The position numbers and the translations under genes were made by a program. 11,285 nucleotides of DNA, taken from the NCBI GenBank assembly GCA_027451785.1, contig DAIDIS010000243.1, positions 1 to 11,285 on the forward strand, written 5' to 3'. The notes beneath the pieces are model-generated. The model was given only the letters and a program-made list of their open reading frames with translations. It ran no database searches and had not been told where the DNA came from. This document shows, piece by piece, positions 1 through 6,930 of the stretch; within the stretch, counting starts at the first letter, position 1, and each line of letters begins with the position of its first letter. Source of the DNA: Acidimicrobiales bacterium (GTDB taxonomy: Bacteria > Actinomycetota > Acidimicrobiia > Acidimicrobiales > JAKAVM01).

Positions 1-1
1 G

Positions 2-1402
2 CGCAATGGGCATGATTTCGTGGCAGATGCCATTCGGAACGGCTGTCCCGGAGCTGTAGTTGAGGCCGAATACGTCGAAACAGTCCTTGCCTCCCTTGCC
101 AAGGGTGTCGACAAAAGCTTCACCCAGGGCGAATTATCTCACGGGGACTCTTTTGACGATTACCATGCGGATTCTGATGGAGGGCGGAGAGCGCCACCGC
201 TGAATTCGTCCGGCCCGGTCTTGCTTGTTACGACCGACACGATGGCTGCTGTCGCCCAGATCGGCAAGCTTGCTAGAAATAGGGTTGCTGGCTCCTCTCC
301 GGTGATTGCAATAACCGGTTCCGTGGGAAAAACCACCGTCAAGGACTTAGCGAAGTCGGTGATGTCGACCAAGTTCCAGACCTGCGCGAGCGAACTCTCG
401 TTCAATAACGAAATCGGCGTACCGTTGACGTTGGCTAATGCTCCCGAAGGCACGGGTGCGCTCGTGATCGAGATGGGTGCGCGGGGCTTGGGTCACATTG
501 AGCACCTCTGTTCCATTGCGGCGCCGAACATCGGCTTGGTGACCAGGGTTGGCTATGCCCATACCGAGCAATTCGGCACGATAGAGGAAGTGGCTGATGC
601 CAAGGCCGAGCTTGTTCGCAGCCTTCCCCCCGACGGAGTCGCAGTTTTGAACTACGACGATAAGTTCGTCCGTGCAATGAAGCGCGAGACGTCGGCGCGG
701 CCAGTGTTTTATGGGACCGGTGCTGCGGATGGGGGACCCGAAACAAGCGTCGGGTTTGGAGGGCGAGCGCTTCCTGACGTCTTTGCGGATTCAGTGAGTT
801 TCGGTGCGACAGGAATGGCGTCGTTTCTTTTGGTTTCAGACTGGGGGCGTACGCGAATTGACCTTCCGGTGCCGGGAGTACACCAGGTGGAAAACGCTCT
901 TGCGGCAGCGGCGGTCGGCTTGGTGAACGGTGTGAGCCCGGATGAGGTGGCATTCGCCCTAAGCAAGGTTGCGCTATCGCCTCTGAGGATGGCGATGACC
1001 GTGTTGCCATCCGGCATAGTGGTAATCGACGACTCCTACAATGCGAACCCTACTTCCGTCGAGGCCGCACTGAGGTCATTGGCGTCTCTCGACGTGCCCT
1101 CGGGCAAGGCCAGGGTGGCCGTGTTGGGACCTATGGAAGAGCTTGGGAAGTCCTCCCGCGAGATGCACATCGGTGTATCTCGGACTGCTGAAGAACTCGG
1201 TTTGGAAGTGATTGCCTACGACAGCGGCAACAGCGAGGCCAAGGCTGATCCCTCGTCCTATGGAGTTCCGGTTGCCAAGGGCGCAGAGGAACTTTGGGAG
1301 CAGATCGGGCCAATCGAACGCATCGGTGCAATCCTTTTCAAGGCCAGCAGGGCGGCGCGTTTGGAAGAGGTCGCCCGTCAGTTTCTCCAGATGGCGTCGT
1401 AA
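2..1402 (+). CDS. murF: UDP-N-acetylmuramoyl-tripeptide--D-alanyl-D-alanine ligase (MurF), 5'-partial
   Basis: MurF is the cytoplasmic ATP-dependent ligase that adds D-Ala-D-Ala to the UDP-MurNAc-tripeptide, the last cytoplasmic step of peptidoglycan precursor synthesis. The frame is open from base 2 and reads RNGHDFVADAI before the first possible start (GTG at 20). GHDFV is part of the MurF N-terminal domain, so the gene begins upstream of the window and the GTG at 20 is not its start. Seen in order: the ATP-binding loop TGSVGKTT (bases 314-337), the MurF hallmark SFNNEIGVPLTL, the segment VIEMGARGLGHI, then DDSYNANPTSVEAAL in the central domain, and VLGPMEELG and FKASRAARLEEV in the C-terminal domain. 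Between GAVVE and VLLVTTDT lie about 50 residues, many acidic, where I would expect roughly 15-25, so domain 1 seems to carry an insertion. The next gene is not mraY or murD, so this is not a standard dcw order. The family call is firm. Confidence 0.92.
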   Translation, partial: RNGHDFVADAIRNGCPGAVVEAEYVETVLASLAKGVDKSFTQGELSHGDSFDDYHADSDGGRRAPPLNSSGPVLLVTTDTMAAVAQIGKLARNRVAGSSPVIAITGSVGKTTVKDLAKSVMSTKFQTCASELSFNNEIGVPLTLANAPEGTGALVIEMGARGLGHIEHLCSIAAPNIGLVTRVGYAHTEQFGTIEEVADAKAELVRSLPPDGVAVLNYDDKFVRAMKRETSARPVFYGTGAADGGPETSVGFGGRALPDVFADSVSFGATGMASFLLVSDWGRTRIDLPVPGVHQVENALAAAAVGLVNGVSPDEVAFALSKVALSPLRMAMTVLPSGIVVIDDSYNANPTSVEAALRSLASLDVPSGKARVAVLGPMEELGKSSREMHIGVSRTAEELGLEVIAYDSGNSEAKADPSSYGVPVAKGAEELWEQIGPIERIGAILFKASRAARLEEVARQFLQMAS

Positions 1403-1421
1403 TCGTTGCTTACAAGGGGTC

Positions 1422-1466
1422 ACACCCAATTGAGATGATGTCGGCAAGACACCCGATTGGGGTGAT
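1422..1466. repeat. Imperfect direct repeat pair, 18 bp, 27-bp period
   Basis: ACACCCAATTGAGATGAT at 1422-1439 recurs as ACACCCGATTGGGGTGAT at 1449-1466. They match at 15 of 18 positions, and all three differences are A/G. The pair begins 20 bases after the murF stop. CCCAATTG and the later CGATTGGG can also pair as a stem with one wobble. Repeated short motifs near a boundary occur at ends of some insertion sequences (for example the IS21 family) and at regulator binding sites. I see no transposase here, so the role is open. Confidence 0.5.
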
Positions 1467-1507
1467 CGTGGTGGGTTGAGATCGGCGGAAGTGGCGGAGG
1501 GTGGAAG

Positions 1508-2395
1508 ATGGCGGGCGGGCTGGATGGAGTGTTTGACGAAGATATTCCCGGATGGCCTGGTGGCCGTGCGCGCGGAAACCTGCGTTCGGACGGGTCCCTC
1601 GGGGATTGGCAAGCAAGTCCAGAGGTAGTGCAGATCCTACGGGTTCCTGATACCGGTCCCGGGGTCTGCCGAATCTGCCGAGCTTGGATCTCAAGGAGCT
1701 GGACCAGATGCTGGAGTTGCGCGAGGGTAGCCCAGATGCTCGGTTCAGAGTTGGCGGAAATCCGCCCGGTCTCCCTCGGGACCAAGAGCTTTCTAGGGAA
1801 GTGTTCGCCTAGGTGCACTAGGAACCTTTATGCGGTAATCAGGGCCTTCAAGGCTGCTTATTCGATATCTCCCGACGATGCCATGGCAAGCCGGGAGGCG
1901 AGCATCCTTGTGTCTCTTATCGAGGCGTTTCTGTGTACCAACTTTGGAAGTAACGTCCTCGGCGAAAAGAGACGGTTGATAATGGCAACTGTTCCTTCCA
2001 GCAGGGGGAGAAGGGAAAGGCATCCCTTGGAGGCGTTGATGGAAGTATCTCGGACACCGTTCGCGCCATTCGCCGAGGGCCTGCTGCGCTGTTCGCAGCC
2101 CGTAGCGCGCCAGTCTCCCAGTTCAGCCACGAATTGCGAGATACCACGCTTCCAGTCGCATATTCTGCCTGCCAACGCGCACGTCGTCCTGGTTGAAGAC
2201 GTTGTAGCTTCGGGGCTACGTCCTCAAGCTGCGGCCATGGCTCTAGTGCAAGCGGGAGCAATTTCCGTTACCGTCGTCCCGATCGTGAGGCTGTTGGGTC
2301 CGCGTTCTTTGGCGCTTTGTTTGGCACGGTCCGGGAGGGAACCCTGCCGGAGCGATGCTCGGTCTCCGGCGCCGTTTGCCGGTTGTGCAGCCTGA
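1508..2395 (+). CDS. ComF-like zinc-ribbon phosphoribosyltransferase-domain protein
   Basis: This is probably a member of the ComF-related type I phosphoribosyltransferase fold; its substrate is unknown. Residues 54-71 form a CxxC...CxxC zinc ribbon (Cys54, Cys57, Cys68, Cys71). Then come VSLGT, LYAVIRAFK (compare the ComF 'K' segment) and TVPSSRGRRERHPLEAL. The PRPP-loop-like strand and turn VVLVEDVVASG has the acidic pair E230-D231. The ATG at 1508 has a strong ribosome binding site, GGAGG at 1496-1500 with a 7-base spacer. The first 40 residues resemble nothing I know, and a GTG at 1628, just before ILRVPDTGPGVC, would fit the conserved start of the domain better. After about base 2297 the protein loses family character, while the neighbouring frame (2296-2424) reads SVSGAVCRLC with high GC at third positions. 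A one-base frame error or mutation there is possible. The gene is transcribed alone or with murF. Confidence 0.68.
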   Translation: MAGGLDGVFDEDIPGWPGGRARGNLRSDGSLGDWQASPEVVQILRVPDTGPGVCRICRAWISRSWTRCWSCARVAQMLGSELAEIRPVSLGTKSFLGKCSPRCTRNLYAVIRAFKAAYSISPDDAMASREASILVSLIEAFLCTNFGSNVLGEKRRLIMATVPSSRGRRERHPLEALMEVSRTPFAPFAEGLLRCSQPVARQSPSSATNCEIPRFQSHILPANAHVVLVEDVVASGLRPQAAAMALVQAGAISVTVVPIVRLLGPRSLALCLARSGREPCRSDARSPAPFAGCAA

Positions 2396-2458
2396 CGGAA
2401 TGGAGATGTGACAGAGCCTGTTAAGTAACCGGCGCGATTGGCCGTTAACTATTCGGAA

Positions 2459-2474
2459 CCCGGTATTTGCCGGG
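2459..2474 (+). other. Small stem-loop CCCGG/CCGGG
   Basis: CCCGG (2459-2463) pairs with CCGGG (2470-2474) around a 6-base loop. It lies 64 bases after the stop of the phosphoribosyltransferase gene, or 35 after the alternative-frame stop at 2424. It is too short and has no T-run, so calling it a terminator would be weak. It sits directly upstream of the larger hairpin at 2485-2515. Confidence 0.25.
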
Positions 2475-2484
2475 GGAGTGGTTT

Positions 2485-2515
2485 GAACCGTGTTGTTCGG
2501 GGGGGCGCACGGTTC
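2485..2515 (+). promoter_or_regulatory. Strong inverted repeat in the leader of the secreted-protein gene
   Basis: GAACCGTG (2485-2492) and CACGGTTC (2508-2515) are perfect inverted repeats, extendable outwards by a T-G wobble and a T-A pair. They enclose a 15-base loop rich in G. No T-run follows, so it does not look like a standard intrinsic terminator. It ends 37 bases before the preferred GTG start at 2553, so it could be an operator for a dimeric regulator or a leader RNA hairpin. It also contains the more upstream in-frame GTG at 2490, an argument against that start. Confidence 0.45.
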
Positions 2516-2537
2516 GAGTAACCAATCCGATTCGTTT

Positions 2538-2544
2538 AGGGGGG
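2538..2544 (+). promoter_or_regulatory. Ribosome binding site deciding the start at 2553
   Basis: AGGGGGG at 2538-2544 stands 8 bases before GTG 2553, a near-ideal spacing. The upstream in-frame GTG at 2490 has no comparable site. Starting at 2553 also places a positively charged n-region and a hydrophobic core exactly at the N-terminus, as a signal peptide requires. Confidence 0.7.
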
Positions 2545-2552
2545 CACTTCAA

Positions 2553-4499
2553 GTGCGGACATCTAAGCTTCCGAGCCTTTCAAGAACGGCCTCGGCACTT
2601 GCAGCCGCCATAGTGGTTTCAGTGTCGTCAGTGGTTGCGGCTACTGGCAACGGATTGGCAAGTGCGAGTGCCCCATCAAGTGTTTTGGCATACGCCCTCG
2701 GACCGAACGAGTCGGTCATTCTCAGCTCCGGTGACCAAGTTCAGACCCAGGAGCGCACCAATTGGCAGTGGGCGCCGGGCCAATCGGCATTTCAGGTTGC
2801 AATCGCCCAAGACGGGACGGCGCTGGTGGCGGACGAACAGCAAAACGATAATCCTTTTGCCGAGCCGACGGGGTTGGGCGAAACCGTCTCGGCGGTTTCG
2901 AATGGCTCTGTGTCTGGAGTTCCCGGAGCAAGCGGCAAGTCCTTCAGCAACATCCCAATTCCCTTGATCTCAGTGTCAAGCGGCCATTCCGTTGCGGGTT
3001 CCACCTTGAATCCACCCGGGCCTGGGTCGATTTCGGGGATCGCTGCGGACGGTGCCGGAGCCTTCTTCGTCTCCGACCTCCAGTACTCGCCTTTGCCCGG
3101 TACCTCGGGTCCCAGCTGGACCGCCGATGGCAACGGGGGAGTTTTCCCAACTCTTGGTAAGCTCTCCGAGGCCGGTGGTTCCTGGTCGTACTCGGCCGGT
3201 TATTCGGCAAACCAGATCGCTGCATCCAACCCTTCGGCTGGCTCGCTGGCGTGTCCAGCGGATCAGGTTGTCTATACCCAGGGGTCGCCAGGATGGGGAG
3301 TGATAAACGAGTGTAGGACCCCTTCTTCCGTTGCGACGCTGCCGACGTCCGGGGACCTGGTGGTTACCCAGTACACGGCGGCGGCCTGTTCGAGGATCGG
3401 CGACTGCGGATTGGTGGGCTCCCCGGCGGCTGCAAGCGACAGTGGTGGCTTGATGATTCTCGGGCCGGACGGAAAGCTCGTCACCTCTTGGGAGTATCCC
3501 GCCGTAGTGAAAGGTGTGGACGGGAATCCCATCTGCATACAGCCAAGGTACGCCGCCGCAGACCCAAGTTCGCCTACCGGCACAGACCGATTCGCCATCG
3601 TCTCGGATGTCTATGAGGACCCCACCCCGAGTGCAGGCCCCATGGCCGGTCAGTCTCCCAACGGGTGCTTGGACAGCGAAACCGTATCTTCCTCGTCATA
3701 TGAACCCTTTGTGGTTCAGGAGTTTCAGCTCTCAGCGTCCGCTTCTTCCGGATCCACCGGGTGGGAAAGCGCTAACTTGAGCCCGATCTCTCCGCTAACG
3801 ATCTCCGGCGACGAGTATTCCCTTGCCTCCGGCGGCCTCAGTAACTTCATGTCCGCTCAGGCGGTTCAGTACGACTCGCACGGAGATTTGTGGGTGGCCC
3901 AGGCATATCCTCCCACTATGGCTTCCGGAAACATAGACGAGTGGAAAGCCGACGTGAACGGTGAGCTTTCGGCTGGATGCAGCAGGCAAGTCGGCTCAAT
4001 TTCGGTCTGCTCGCCTACCTCTGAGGTGAATCCCAATGTGCCCGTCGGCGCGGGCGGCATTTGCGGCGGCCAGGTTATCGATGGCGCCCCGAACCTCGCG
4101 CAGGTTACTTCACTTGATACTTTGGCGAATGTTTCACCTACAAGCCCGCTCGTGCGGAACGGCAACCTCGGATCGCCCGACCCCTCTGCTGGAATGGTAG
4201 CGGTGTCTCAGACCGGCTGCGTTGTTCTCGTGGAACCGGCCCACGGGGGTGGGTTTGTCGAGTCAGCTCCGTCCAGCCTTCAAGCACGGCAGGTGGCGTC
4301 GGCGGACTTACTGTCTTGCCTTATGATCCGCCAAGGTGATGTTGATAGCCAAGGTGACCTATGGGTGCCTTTGCAGCAGATGACACCCAAGACGAGTCCG
4401 TCTCAGGCCTGTCCGGGACCTGCCGGGGGACCGGGAACCATCGGACAGACATTGCCCCAGTGGCTTTTCGATGTCCAGCTGGGCGCGCTCCAGTCCTGA
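2553..4499 (+). CDS. Secreted cysteine-rich protein, beta-propeller-like, function unknown
   Basis: This 648-residue exported protein starts with a Sec-type signal peptide: MRTSKLPSLSR, a hydrophobic stretch at about residues 13-30, and a likely cleavage near ASA at 36-38. There is no lipobox Cys, so it is probably released or wall-associated. The mature part is rich in Ser, Gly, Pro and Ala. Several spaced segments have the 'D..G.lwv' look of NHL, SMP-30 or Vgb-lyase propeller blades: AIAQDGTALVADE, GIAADGAGAFFVSD, GPDGKLVTSW (about 304-313), YDSHGDLWVAQ (440-450) and VDSQGDLWVPL (597-607). I count 12 cysteines, an even number that suits disulfide bonding outside the cell. No catalytic motif or anchor is visible. 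It lies upstream of an extracytoplasmic prolyl isomerase and a lipase lipoprotein on the same strand. The coding region is certain; the fold is inference. The start at 2553 was chosen over 2490 on ribosome binding site and signal peptide grounds. Confidence 0.75.
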   Translation: MRTSKLPSLSRTASALAAAIVVSVSSVVAATGNGLASASAPSSVLAYALGPNESVILSSGDQVQTQERTNWQWAPGQSAFQVAIAQDGTALVADEQQNDNPFAEPTGLGETVSAVSNGSVSGVPGASGKSFSNIPIPLISVSSGHSVAGSTLNPPGPGSISGIAADGAGAFFVSDLQYSPLPGTSGPSWTADGNGGVFPTLGKLSEAGGSWSYSAGYSANQIAASNPSAGSLACPADQVVYTQGSPGWGVINECRTPSSVATLPTSGDLVVTQYTAAACSRIGDCGLVGSPAAASDSGGLMILGPDGKLVTSWEYPAVVKGVDGNPICIQPRYAAADPSSPTGTDRFAIVSDVYEDPTPSAGPMAGQSPNGCLDSETVSSSSYEPFVVQEFQLSASASSGSTGWESANLSPISPLTISGDEYSLASGGLSNFMSAQAVQYDSHGDLWVAQAYPPTMASGNIDEWKADVNGELSAGCSRQVGSISVCSPTSEVNPNVPVGAGGICGGQVIDGAPNLAQVTSLDTLANVSPTSPLVRNGNLGSPDPSAGMVAVSQTGCVVLVEPAHGGGFVESAPSSLQARQVASADLLSCLMIRQGDVDSQGDLWVPLQQMTPKTSPSQACPGPAGGPGTIGQTLPQWLFDVQLGALQS

Positions 4500-4573
4500 C
4501 CCTTAGCTTGAAGTTGGATTGCCAGGTAATCCCTTCCAATCATCGACGATTGTCACGGGTGGGGGTCACCGCC

Positions 4574-4603
4574 TTGTGCCCGGGTTGAGGGCTTTGTTAG
4601 GTT
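4574..4603 (+). promoter_or_regulatory. Possible sigma70-type promoter for the FKBP/lipase pair
   Basis: TTGTGC (4574-4579) and TAGGTT (4598-4603) are separated by 18 bases and fit the TTGnnn and TAnnnT cores. Transcription would begin near 4610, giving a leader of about 33 bases before GTG 4643. The hexamers are weak outside the core bases. The 143-base gap also holds short inverted repeats (GGATT/AATCC at about 4517-4533) without a T-run. Confidence 0.3.
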
Positions 4604-4642
4604 CCATGAGACCAATTCGCCGGAACTTAGGAGCTGGATCAG

Positions 4643-5275
4643 GTGCTGTCGTCGAAAAGGACTGTTTCCGTCAAGATGGTTGGGGCATTGACCCTGATCG
4701 CCCTCACACTAGCTTCATGCTCGTCGAGTCCCTCGAAGCCGAAAGCCTCCGGGGCGACCTCGACTACTGCGGGTCCGACAACGACCACGGCTGCGACTTC
4801 AACTACCGCCGGGGCAGGAGGATCATCCACAACGGCGGCAGCTCAGAGTGGGCAATGGCCCCCTTCGCCTGCCGGCACGTTCGGGGTAAAGCCCACCGTG
4901 GTAGTGCCCAAGGTTGCTCCACCGACTTCTTTGGTATCGATGGACCTGATCCAAGGTACCGGCCCGACCGCACAGGCAGGCGATCAAGTTGTCGTCAACT
5001 ACGTAGGGGTTTCATACTCGACCGGAAAGCAATTCGACGCTTCGTTTGACCGCAACCAACCTTTTCCGTTCACCCTGGGTCAGGGCCAGGTAATCCCAGG
5101 TTGGGATCAGGGGGTTGTGGGAATGAAGGTCGGAGGACGCCGTGAACTCATTATTCCGCCGAACCTCGCTTATGGCGCAAGCGGGAATCAGGTTATTGCC
5201 CCGAATGAGACTCTCATCTTCATCGTCGACCTAATCAGCGTGAACGGCAACTCCACAGGAGCAGCTAAGGGCTGA
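4643..5275 (+). CDS. FKBP-type peptidyl-prolyl cis-trans isomerase lipoprotein
   Basis: This protein catalyses cis-trans isomerisation of Xaa-Pro bonds and is expected on the outer face of the cytoplasmic membrane. It starts with GTG 4643, preceded by AGGAG at 4629-4633 with a 9-base spacer. The signal peptide ends in a lipobox LASC with Cys26 as the lipid-bearing residue. Residues 27-70 are a Ser/Thr/Ala/Gly linker with several TT runs, a flexible tether common in actinobacterial lipoproteins. One FKBP domain occupies about 100-203. The residues lining the FKBP12 pocket are all present by alignment: Tyr120, Phe131-Asp132, Phe143, Val150-Ile151, Trp154, Tyr177 and Phe193. The enzyme should therefore be active. 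The next gene follows after 33 bases on the same strand, suggesting one operon. It may help fold exported neighbours (inference). Confidence 0.95.
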   Translation: MLSSKRTVSVKMVGALTLIALTLASCSSSPSKPKASGATSTTAGPTTTTAATSTTAGAGGSSTTAAAQSGQWPPSPAGTFGVKPTVVVPKVAPPTSLVSMDLIQGTGPTAQAGDQVVVNYVGVSYSTGKQFDASFDRNQPFPFTLGQGQVIPGWDQGVVGMKVGGRRELIIPPNLAYGASGNQVIAPNETLIFIVDLISVNGNSTGAAKG

Positions 5276-5308
5276 TATCCGGCATGGTATTCCGTAAGCT
5301 GTAGTTCA

Positions 5309-6583
5309 GTGAGAGCTACCCCATTGCGAATACCGGTGCTGGGGACGGCTGCGTGTGCACTCGCCACGATCGGCTTGCTGGCCGCATCCTGCGGGAGCCC
5401 CGCCAAGAACGGCAAAGCTTCCGGCCTGACTGGGGCTTTGCATGCGGCACCCATTGCGTCGGCGCCATCCGGGTTTTTCCCAGGCTTTCAAAGCCAGGTT
5501 TACTCGAACCAACGGAATTGGCTCTGCCTTCCTGGAGAAAGTGCTACCCGGAATGCATGCGACATCGATCTGTCCTACACGTCGGTGGCGCCAGACGGGT
5601 CGAAGGTCGTCACCCACGCGGCACCCACTTTTGGTGCCAAGTTCGACTGCTTCTATGTTTACCCGACGGTGGACACGACCAACTCGGCGAACGCCCCTCT
5701 TAGCGGTTCGCACGCTTCGGAGGTACAGGTTGTTCGGACGCAGGTGGCGTCGCTTGGTTCGCAGTGCAACCTCTATGCACCTCTCTACCGCCAGGTTACG
5801 GTTTTCGGTCTGGCGGATACGGCTCCCGATGCCGCAAATAGGTTCCAAATTGCGTATTCAGATGTCTTGGACTCCTTCAAGTACTACCTTGCGCACTTCA
5901 ACGGGGGAAGGCCGTTCGTGTTGATCGGCCATTCGCAAGGGTCGGGACTACTCGTGCAGTTGGCGCAGCAGCTTATCGACGGTGATCCTGCGCTTCGAGC
6001 AAGAATGATCTCCATGATCGTCCCAGGGGCGACAATCAATGTTCCGATTGGGGCGTTGGTTGGAGACACCTTCAAAAACATTCCAGGGTGCTCGACTGGA
6101 GCCGAGATCGGATGCGTGATCGGCTACTCGACCTTCAAGGCAAGCGATCCCCCGCCGCCCGACGCGATATTCGGAAAGGGCACCGACCCCGGCACACAGG
6201 ACTTGTGCGTGAACCCGGCTGCGCTCGCGGACCAAGGAGAATCGCTGGACTCTGAGTTTTACTTGGGCCGAACCCCTGGAGCCTCCGCAATATTTTCCCA
6301 GAGCGGCCTTTCCCCAACCTCGGGAAGGAAGACAACGGCGAGTATTAAGACGAAATTTGTCAGGTTTCCCGACTACGTCGATGCCAAATGCACCTACGAC
6401 GGCCGCTTTAGCTATCTCTCGGTTTCGATGGCGCACCCAACCGGACTTAGAACCACAGTACTGCCGAGTTCCCTCCCGCCATCATGGGGGTTACACGTCC
6501 TTGACCTGAACTTGTCTGAAGGAACTCTCGACCATGTAGTCGGTCAGGAAGCGGCCGCCTGGTTAGCTGACAATCACGGATAA
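5309..6583 (+). CDS. DUF3089-family alpha/beta-hydrolase (lipase-like) lipoprotein
   Basis: This is a probable extracytoplasmic esterase or lipase of the DUF3089 family. The GTG at 5309 is the only start that keeps the charged n-region; in the same frame a stop lies at 5273-5275 and no other start intervenes. The Shine-Dalgarno match is poor, so coupling to the FKBP gene 33 bases upstream is plausible. The signal peptide ends LLAASC with Cys28 as likely lipid site; the -3 residue is Ala rather than Leu, so the lipobox is imperfect. Family segments in order: FDCFYVYPTVD (112-122), CNLYAPLYRQV (153-163), AYSDVLDSFKYYLAHFNGGRPF, then the nucleophile elbow GHSQG with Ser209. Near the C-terminus WGLHVLDLNLSEG places His396 as candidate catalytic histidine. 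Several cysteines in the mature domain suggest disulfides. The natural substrate cannot be read from the sequence. Confidence 0.88.
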   Translation: MRATPLRIPVLGTAACALATIGLLAASCGSPAKNGKASGLTGALHAAPIASAPSGFFPGFQSQVYSNQRNWLCLPGESATRNACDIDLSYTSVAPDGSKVVTHAAPTFGAKFDCFYVYPTVDTTNSANAPLSGSHASEVQVVRTQVASLGSQCNLYAPLYRQVTVFGLADTAPDAANRFQIAYSDVLDSFKYYLAHFNGGRPFVLIGHSQGSGLLVQLAQQLIDGDPALRARMISMIVPGATINVPIGALVGDTFKNIPGCSTGAEIGCVIGYSTFKASDPPPPDAIFGKGTDPGTQDLCVNPAALADQGESLDSEFYLGRTPGASAIFSQSGLSPTSGRKTTASIKTKFVRFPDYVDAKCTYDGRFSYLSVSMAHPTGLRTTVLPSSLPPSWGLHVLDLNLSEGTLDHVVGQEAAAWLADNHG

Positions 6584-6605
6584 GTGAGGATTCAGCGTGC
6601 CTCAC
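6584..6605 (+). terminator. Weak hairpin after the lipase gene
   Basis: A six-base perfect stem GTGAGG/CCTCAC with a 10-base loop begins at the first base after the TAA stop. It lacks a downstream T-run, so it is at most a weak or factor-dependent terminator. Confidence 0.25.
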
Positions 6606-6930
6606 CGACACAAAGGACCTCGAGGCCGTGGTAATGCTCGTCGCCTTGTGCGACCCATGGAGTGTCGTAGCTCTCCGCGGAGGGAGCGAACCATTGCGAT
6701 CCGTCACCACCTTCAATTTGCGATCCACACATTTCTGCAACTAACTCGGACACTACAACCCTCCTTCGCTTTACTCTTGGGTCCCGGAAAATAACCCGGA
6801 TTGCCCTCGTGTTTCGGAGCCTTTCGGAATGGACTCGTCAATTACGACAGTACAGTGGCTGTGTAAACATAGATCGACTTGAGTGTGACGGTTCTGTTAA
6901 CTGGAGTCCGATCGAAAGCAAAGGTGTTTC
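6584..6930. other. 347-bp intergenic region without a supported gene
   Basis: Open frames here are short, start poorly and look like no protein I know. There is no tRNA-like cloverleaf. Directly after the lipase stop, GTGAGG (6584-6589) pairs with CCTCAC (6600-6605) around a 10-base loop. This could be a weak or Rho-dependent terminator, since no T-run follows. A 10-base palindrome CTCCGCGGAG lies near 6673-6682. The right part should contain the promoter of the 6931 gene, but I found no hexamer pair with acceptable spacing: TTGAGT at 6879 and TTAACT at 6897 are only 12 bases apart. Confidence 0.6.

Noticed and set aside
20..22. GTG at 20 as the murF start
   Set aside because: The frame is open upstream and encodes the MurF motif GHDFV, so the gene simply continues beyond the window.
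435..1010. Long open frame antisense to murF
   Set aside because: It is rich in Pro, Arg and Ser, shows no family pattern, and is fully opposed to a certain gene.
1420..1818. Minus-strand frame as a transposase remnant beside the direct repeats
   Set aside because: The translation is low-complexity Pro/Arg/Ser and shows no transposase catalytic motif.
2490..2552. Longer start (GTG 2490) for the secreted protein
   Set aside because: It lies inside the inverted repeat, has no ribosome binding site, and would put 21 residues before an otherwise textbook signal peptide.
4519..5049. 176-codon plus-strand frame overlapping the FKBP gene
   Set aside because: It is a shifted reading of the FKBP gene, whose active-site residues are all intact in the real frame.
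6597..6794. 65-codon open frame in the large gap
   Set aside because: Basic, patternless product, no ribosome binding site and no support from position.
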